From Mycobacterium nebraskense (GTDB taxonomy: Bacteria; Actinomycetota; Actinomycetes; Mycobacteriales; Mycobacteriaceae): a stretch of 57,196 bases of DNA. The notes beneath the pieces were generated by a model that was not told the origin of the DNA, did not search any database, and was given only the letters and a program-made list of their open reading frames with translations. This document shows, piece after piece, positions 54,011-57,196 of this stretch (position 1 is the first letter of the stretch; each line of letters starts with the position of its first letter). The translations under genes were made by a program, and so were the position numbers. The DNA lies in assembly GCF_002102255.1 (NCBI RefSeq), contig NZ_LQPH01000142.1, forward strand, positions 1-57,196. The letters are read 5' to 3'.

Positions 54011-55260
54011 ATGAGTTACGATCTGGTGATCCGGGACGGCTCGATCGTTGACGGTTTGGGGGGAGCGCCCTATCGGGGCGACGTCGCGGTGCGTGGTGTC
54101 ATCGTGGCGGTTGGTCCGGTCGATGGTGTGGGCAGGCGTGAGATCGATGCGGCAGGCCTGTTGGTCACGCCGGGGTTCATTGAGCTGCACACCCACTACG
54201 ACGGTCAGGCGATCTGGTCGGATCGGCTCAACCGTCGTCTTCGCATGGCGTGACCACCGCGATAATAGGTAACTGCGGGGTGGGCTTCGCGCCGTGACGG
54301 CCGGCCGATCATGATGTGCTCGTCGATGTGATGGCCGGGGTCGAGGATATTCCTGGCGTGGTCATGGTTGAGGGGCTGGAGTGGGACTGGGAGACTTTCC
54401 CCCAATTCCTGGATCGGCTCGAAGCGGGTCGGCGCGACCTTGATGTGGCTGCGTTGCTCCCGCATTCGCCGTTGCGGGTCTACGTGATGGGACAGCGCGG
54501 CGCGGACCGCGAAGCTGCGACGGTTGACAACCTGGCCGAGACGCGCGGTCTGGCTGCCGAGGCGGTGCGGGGCGGAGCGTTGGGCTTCGCGTCGTCGCGG
54601 TTGGCTACCCACCGCACCGACGGCGGTCAGCAAATCCCGAGCTTTGACGCCGCAGAGGGGAGATTCTCGAGATTGCGCGGGGGATAGCCGACGGCGGTGG
54701 GGGTTGATTCAGTTCGTACCGGATATTCCGGCCGGCGGCTATGAATCGGTGTTGCAGAATGTGTTTGGCGCCGCCAACGTCGCGGGTCTACCGGTGACTT
54801 TCACGCTTCTCGTCGGCAATGCCGGTGATCCGCTGTGGGAGGAGGCAATCGCGATGGTCGAGAAAGCTAACGACGCGGCGGGCAGATTGCCGCGCAGGTC
54901 TTTCCCAGGCCCATCGGGTTGATGCTGGGCGTGGAGTTGACGATAAACCCGTTCATGTTGTGTCCCGCCTACCGCCAGATCGCTGATCTTCCGCTGGCCG
55001 AACGCGTTGCGCAGATGCGCAAACCCTTTGTGCGCCCGAAGATTCTGGCTGATCGACCCACCGATGCCGCATCCAATCCGTTGTTCCACTTGGGATAAGC
55101 GTGGGAATGGATCTTTCCGATCGATGACCGCGCTGTTTACGAGCCCGACCGCGCCGAGAGCATATTGGCCAGGCGCGAGCCAGGGATGTCTCACCGTTGG
55201 AGGAGGCTCACAACATTGTTGAGCCCGCCTCGGCAGTCGGGATCACGGCAGGCGTAGACA
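54011..55260 (+). pseudogene. N-acyl-D-amino-acid deacylase-like amidohydrolase pseudogene
   Basis: ATG 54011 opens YDLVIRDGSIVDGLGG and reaches the metal motif in ELHTHYDGQAIWSD. A frameshift near 54235 moves the match to HGVTTAIIGNCGVGFAP, then a TGA where the family has Cys, then RPADHDVLVDVMAGVEDIPG. Further frame changes near 54660, 54710 and 54890 are followed by matching pieces (LIQFVPDIPAGG, LMLGVELTINPFM, ESILAR). The C-terminal third is missing. It is an inactive D-aminoacylase-type gene. Confidence 0.8.
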
Positions 55261-55469
55261 AGCACATAAACCTATATTCATATAAGTAATAAAAACCTCT
55301 AGACGACTTCGCGGCGCCGTGAGTAGCCTACATGCATATCAGGTTCATTTCGGTCCTACATCGGCTAGGTTTCAGTCGATCCGATCGGCCCGGCCAGCTC
55401 TCGGTCGCAGAGCGTCCGGCGCCCAGCACCGCCGACCACCGCTCGGTGGCTGAGAAGGAGGACTTGGAC

Positions 55470-56147
55470 ATGCAGTATCGGCCGCAGCGCCTGCCGGCCT
55501 TGGTGGTTGCCACCGGCGCTCTGTTGAGCCTTCCCGTCGCGCATGCGGATAATGACAACAACACGCTCGTACCGAACAACAAGCGACTCAACGACGGTGT
55601 CGTCGCTAACGTCTTCACCGTGCAGCATCAAGCGGGCTGCACAAACGACGTGAGAATCAGCCCCCAACTTCAAGCCGCTGCGCAGCGGCACACCCAGGAT
55701 GTGTTGAACAACCGGGCCCTCGATGGTGATATCGGTTCGGACGGGTCTAGCCCCCAAGACCGCGCCAATGCGGCTGGTTTCCACGGCCCTGTGGCCGAGA
55801 CGTTGGCGATCAATCAGTCAATCGCGATCAGCGGCAATGACTTAATCAACCGGTGGTACTACAACCCCGACTATTTCAAGATCATGTCCAACTGCGCCAA
55901 CAGCCAAATGGGGGTGTGGTCGTTAAACAGTCCGGATCGGACCGTTGTGGTTGCGGTCTACGGCCAGCCACAAGCCGCTGCCAGGGGACAGGGCGGAGGA
56001 GCAACACCGCTGAACACCGACGGGCAGAACATTCCCCTCGATCCCAGTCCCGACTATGACGCCAGCGATGAACTCCAGTTCGGTCTCAACTGGTTCCCGT
56101 GGATCCTGAGGGGGGTGTATCCGCCGCCCGGCAATCCTCCCCAGTAG
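55470..56147 (+). CDS. Secreted CAP-domain (SCP/PR-1) protein
   Basis: ATG 55470 has AAGGAGG at 55455-55461; 225 residues. The signal peptide is MQYRPQRLPALVVATGALLS followed by LPVAHA and a likely cut before DND. The CAP domain follows: VFTVQHQAGCTNDVRIS, LQAAAQRHTQDVLNN, WYYNPDYFKIM and CANSQMGVWS. Two cysteines probably pair. The classical His-Glu cavity residues are partly kept (H in AAAQRHTQD, E in VAETLA). The C-terminus is proline-rich. It is exported; function unknown. Confidence 0.87.
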   Translation: MQYRPQRLPALVVATGALLSLPVAHADNDNNTLVPNNKRLNDGVVANVFTVQHQAGCTNDVRISPQLQAAAQRHTQDVLNNRALDGDIGSDGSSPQDRANAAGFHGPVAETLAINQSIAISGNDLINRWYYNPDYFKIMSNCANSQMGVWSLNSPDRTVVVAVYGQPQAAARGQGGGATPLNTDGQNIPLDPSPDYDASDELQFGLNWFPWILRGVYPPPGNPPQ

Positions 56148-56265
56148 AGCGGGAGGCGTCCATCGTTGGCGAACGTGCGTCAGGCTTGGAACGTTCCGTC
56201 AGAGACGAACCTGCGGCGGCGTCGGCGCTCCTGCACGATTAGGTGACAATTTGACCTGACCTACC

Positions 56266-56486
56266 GGGCTTGTCAAGATAACTGTGTAAGGTGTTGCAGC
56301 CGTTCATCTTTGGGTCATAGTGGGAGTCGGTCGGGGAATTGGATGGCTAAGGTGTTGAGTGCTTCGGTCCAGTTGTAGGTTCCTTGTCCTTGGTTTCCTC
56401 GTTTCTGGTTGATGTTGCGGATGGCCAAATAGGGCAGTGTCATCGCTGCGGCGTCGGAGGGGAATGATCCTCGGGCCTTGGTGACT
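56266..56486. repeat. 221-bp direct repeat, first copy (second at 56874-57094)
   Basis: Both copies start GGGCTTGTCAAGATAACTG and stay aligned with a constant 608-base offset and only a handful of mismatches. They are the 3' end of the same IS256-family element. Confidence 0.9.
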
Positions 56487-56685
56487 CGGTGATGTCGCGG
56501 GTGGACATGCAGCGCGCGTATAGCGACAAGATCATGTCTTGGACCTGGCCCAGGCGGCGTTTGCGTTTGGGCACGATCGCCGGGCTAAACGTGGCGTTGC
56601 GGTCTCGGGGCACTTCGAGCTCGACCGGCCCAGCCGTGGTGAGCACCGTTTTGCGGCCATGGCCGTTGCGGGAGTTGCCGCCCCG
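56266..56685 (-). mobile_element. IS256-family remnant with internal deletion
   Basis: Read on the minus strand it encodes GGNSRNGHGRKTVLTTAG and VPKRKRRLGQVQDMI to MSTRDITE, then jumps at about 56487 to the C-terminal piece shared with the copy at 56874. The outer end begins GGGCTTGTCAAGATAACTG. The catalytic middle is absent. Confidence 0.8.
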
Positions 56686-56687
56686 GG

Positions 56688-56873
56688 CACATGGTGCACG
56701 TCGCCATCAAGAAGGTCGGCCGCATCCCCGACGGTGGTGGGTGGCGGGTGCACGGCAAGAACAGCGCACAGGGCAGAGCCTCGCGAGCGGCCCGTGCCGG
56801 CTATGTCTATCTGCATTCCGCGGTCGATGGCTACTCCCGATTGACTTACACCGAAGCACTCACCGATGAAAAA
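56688..56873 (+). pseudogene. IS481-type transposase fragment
   Basis: The fragment reads VHVAIKKVGRIPDGGGWRVHG and GYVYLHSAVDGYSRLTYTEAL, the integrase-core region of IS481-type transposases. The first catalytic Asp (normally HVD) is Ala here. It is cut at 56873/56874 by the end of an IS256-family copy and at its left by the deleted copy. Confidence 0.8.
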
Positions 56874-57196
56874 GGGCTTGTCAAGATAACTGTGTAAGGT
56901 GTTGCAGCCGTTCATTTTTGGGTCATAGTGGGAGTCGGTCGGGGAATTGGATGGCGAAGGTGTTGAGTGCTTCGGTCCAGTTGTAGGTTCCTTGTCCTTG
57001 GTTTCCTCGTTTCTGGTTGATGTTGCGGATGGCCAAATAGAGCAGTTTCATCGCTGCGGCGTCGGAGGGGAATGATCCTCGCGCCTTGGTGACTTTGCGC
57101 AGCTGGTAGTTCAGTGACTCAATAGTTATCTTGAGTCGTTCTTCGATTCATGTGCCTGAACTGGGGTTTCGCGTCGTGGACGGTGTCGTCGACGTG
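56874..57196 (-). mobile_element. IS256-family element, partial, runs to window edge
   Basis: The minus strand encodes ESLNYQLRKVTKARGSFPSD and NINQKRGNQGQGTYNWTEAL, then FPDRLPL and TGA at 56923. Upstream of ESLN (beyond about 57120) the family sequence is lost and a TGA interrupts the frame, so this copy is broken as well or joined to another sequence. The rest is outside the window. Confidence 0.75.

Noticed and set aside
1..57196. CRISPR arrays, tRNA or rRNA genes
   Set aside because: No regularly spaced repeats and no tRNA- or rRNA-like sequence were seen on reading.

Overview
The window is high-GC actinobacterial DNA and most likely comes from a non-tuberculous Mycobacterium. This is an inference from content: GTG/TTG starts, many acyl-CoA dehydrogenases, SDRs and CYPs, a HAMP-linked class III cyclase, a secreted CAP protein, and IS256- and IS481-type elements. 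I see no rRNA, tRNA or CRISPR array.

Region 1 (1-11.3 kb) is a mobile or accessory island. It opens with a Tn7/Tn5053-like transposition module: the C-terminal part of a TniA/TnsB transposase, a TniB ATPase and a TniQ target-site protein. The tniQ gene is cut in two by a complete IS256-family element (3571-5031) with an 8-bp target duplication; removing the element restores one 761-codon frame. A second, truncated TniQ lies on the opposite strand and ends at a perfect 42-bp palindrome. A small XRE regulator with CTACTAGTAG-type sites, a decayed XRE copy, a VbhA-like antitoxin, an unknown Cys-rich protein and an AAA+ ATPase follow.

Region 2 (11.3-46.7 kb) is a large CoA-dependent catabolic locus in several opposed operons. 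It holds SDRs (two with the 41-residue Ser-Tyr spacing of 3-alpha-HSD/carbonyl reductase), an aldehyde dehydrogenase, a class III CoA-transferase, two acyl-CoA synthetases, three side-by-side acyl-CoA dehydrogenase pairs, enoyl-CoA hydratases, a TesB thioesterase, a DUF35-thiolase (Ltp-like) fusion, a thiolase, a cytochrome P450, two amidohydrolases, a DapA-like aldolase and a TetR regulator. This fits breakdown of a hydrophobic branched or cyclic compound (steroid- or terpenoid-like) through activation, beta-oxidation and retro-aldol or thiolytic cleavage; the substrate cannot be read from the sequence. Inside it (25.9-27.8 kb) is an unrelated stress unit: a MarR regulator, a small secreted protein and a Dps protein that share an operator-like sequence.

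Region 3 (45.6-57.2 kb) mixes intact and decaying genes: a beta-propeller protein, a TIR/DUF4062-like protein, a P450 beside a deleted P450 remnant, a membrane adenylate cyclase, MmsA, wrecked BKACE and D-aminoacylase genes, a secreted CAP protein, and nested IS fragments up to the window edge. Frameshifted or truncated genes (PPOX protein, ferredoxin, an SDR lacking its tail) also occur in region 2, so the whole window shows gene decay.
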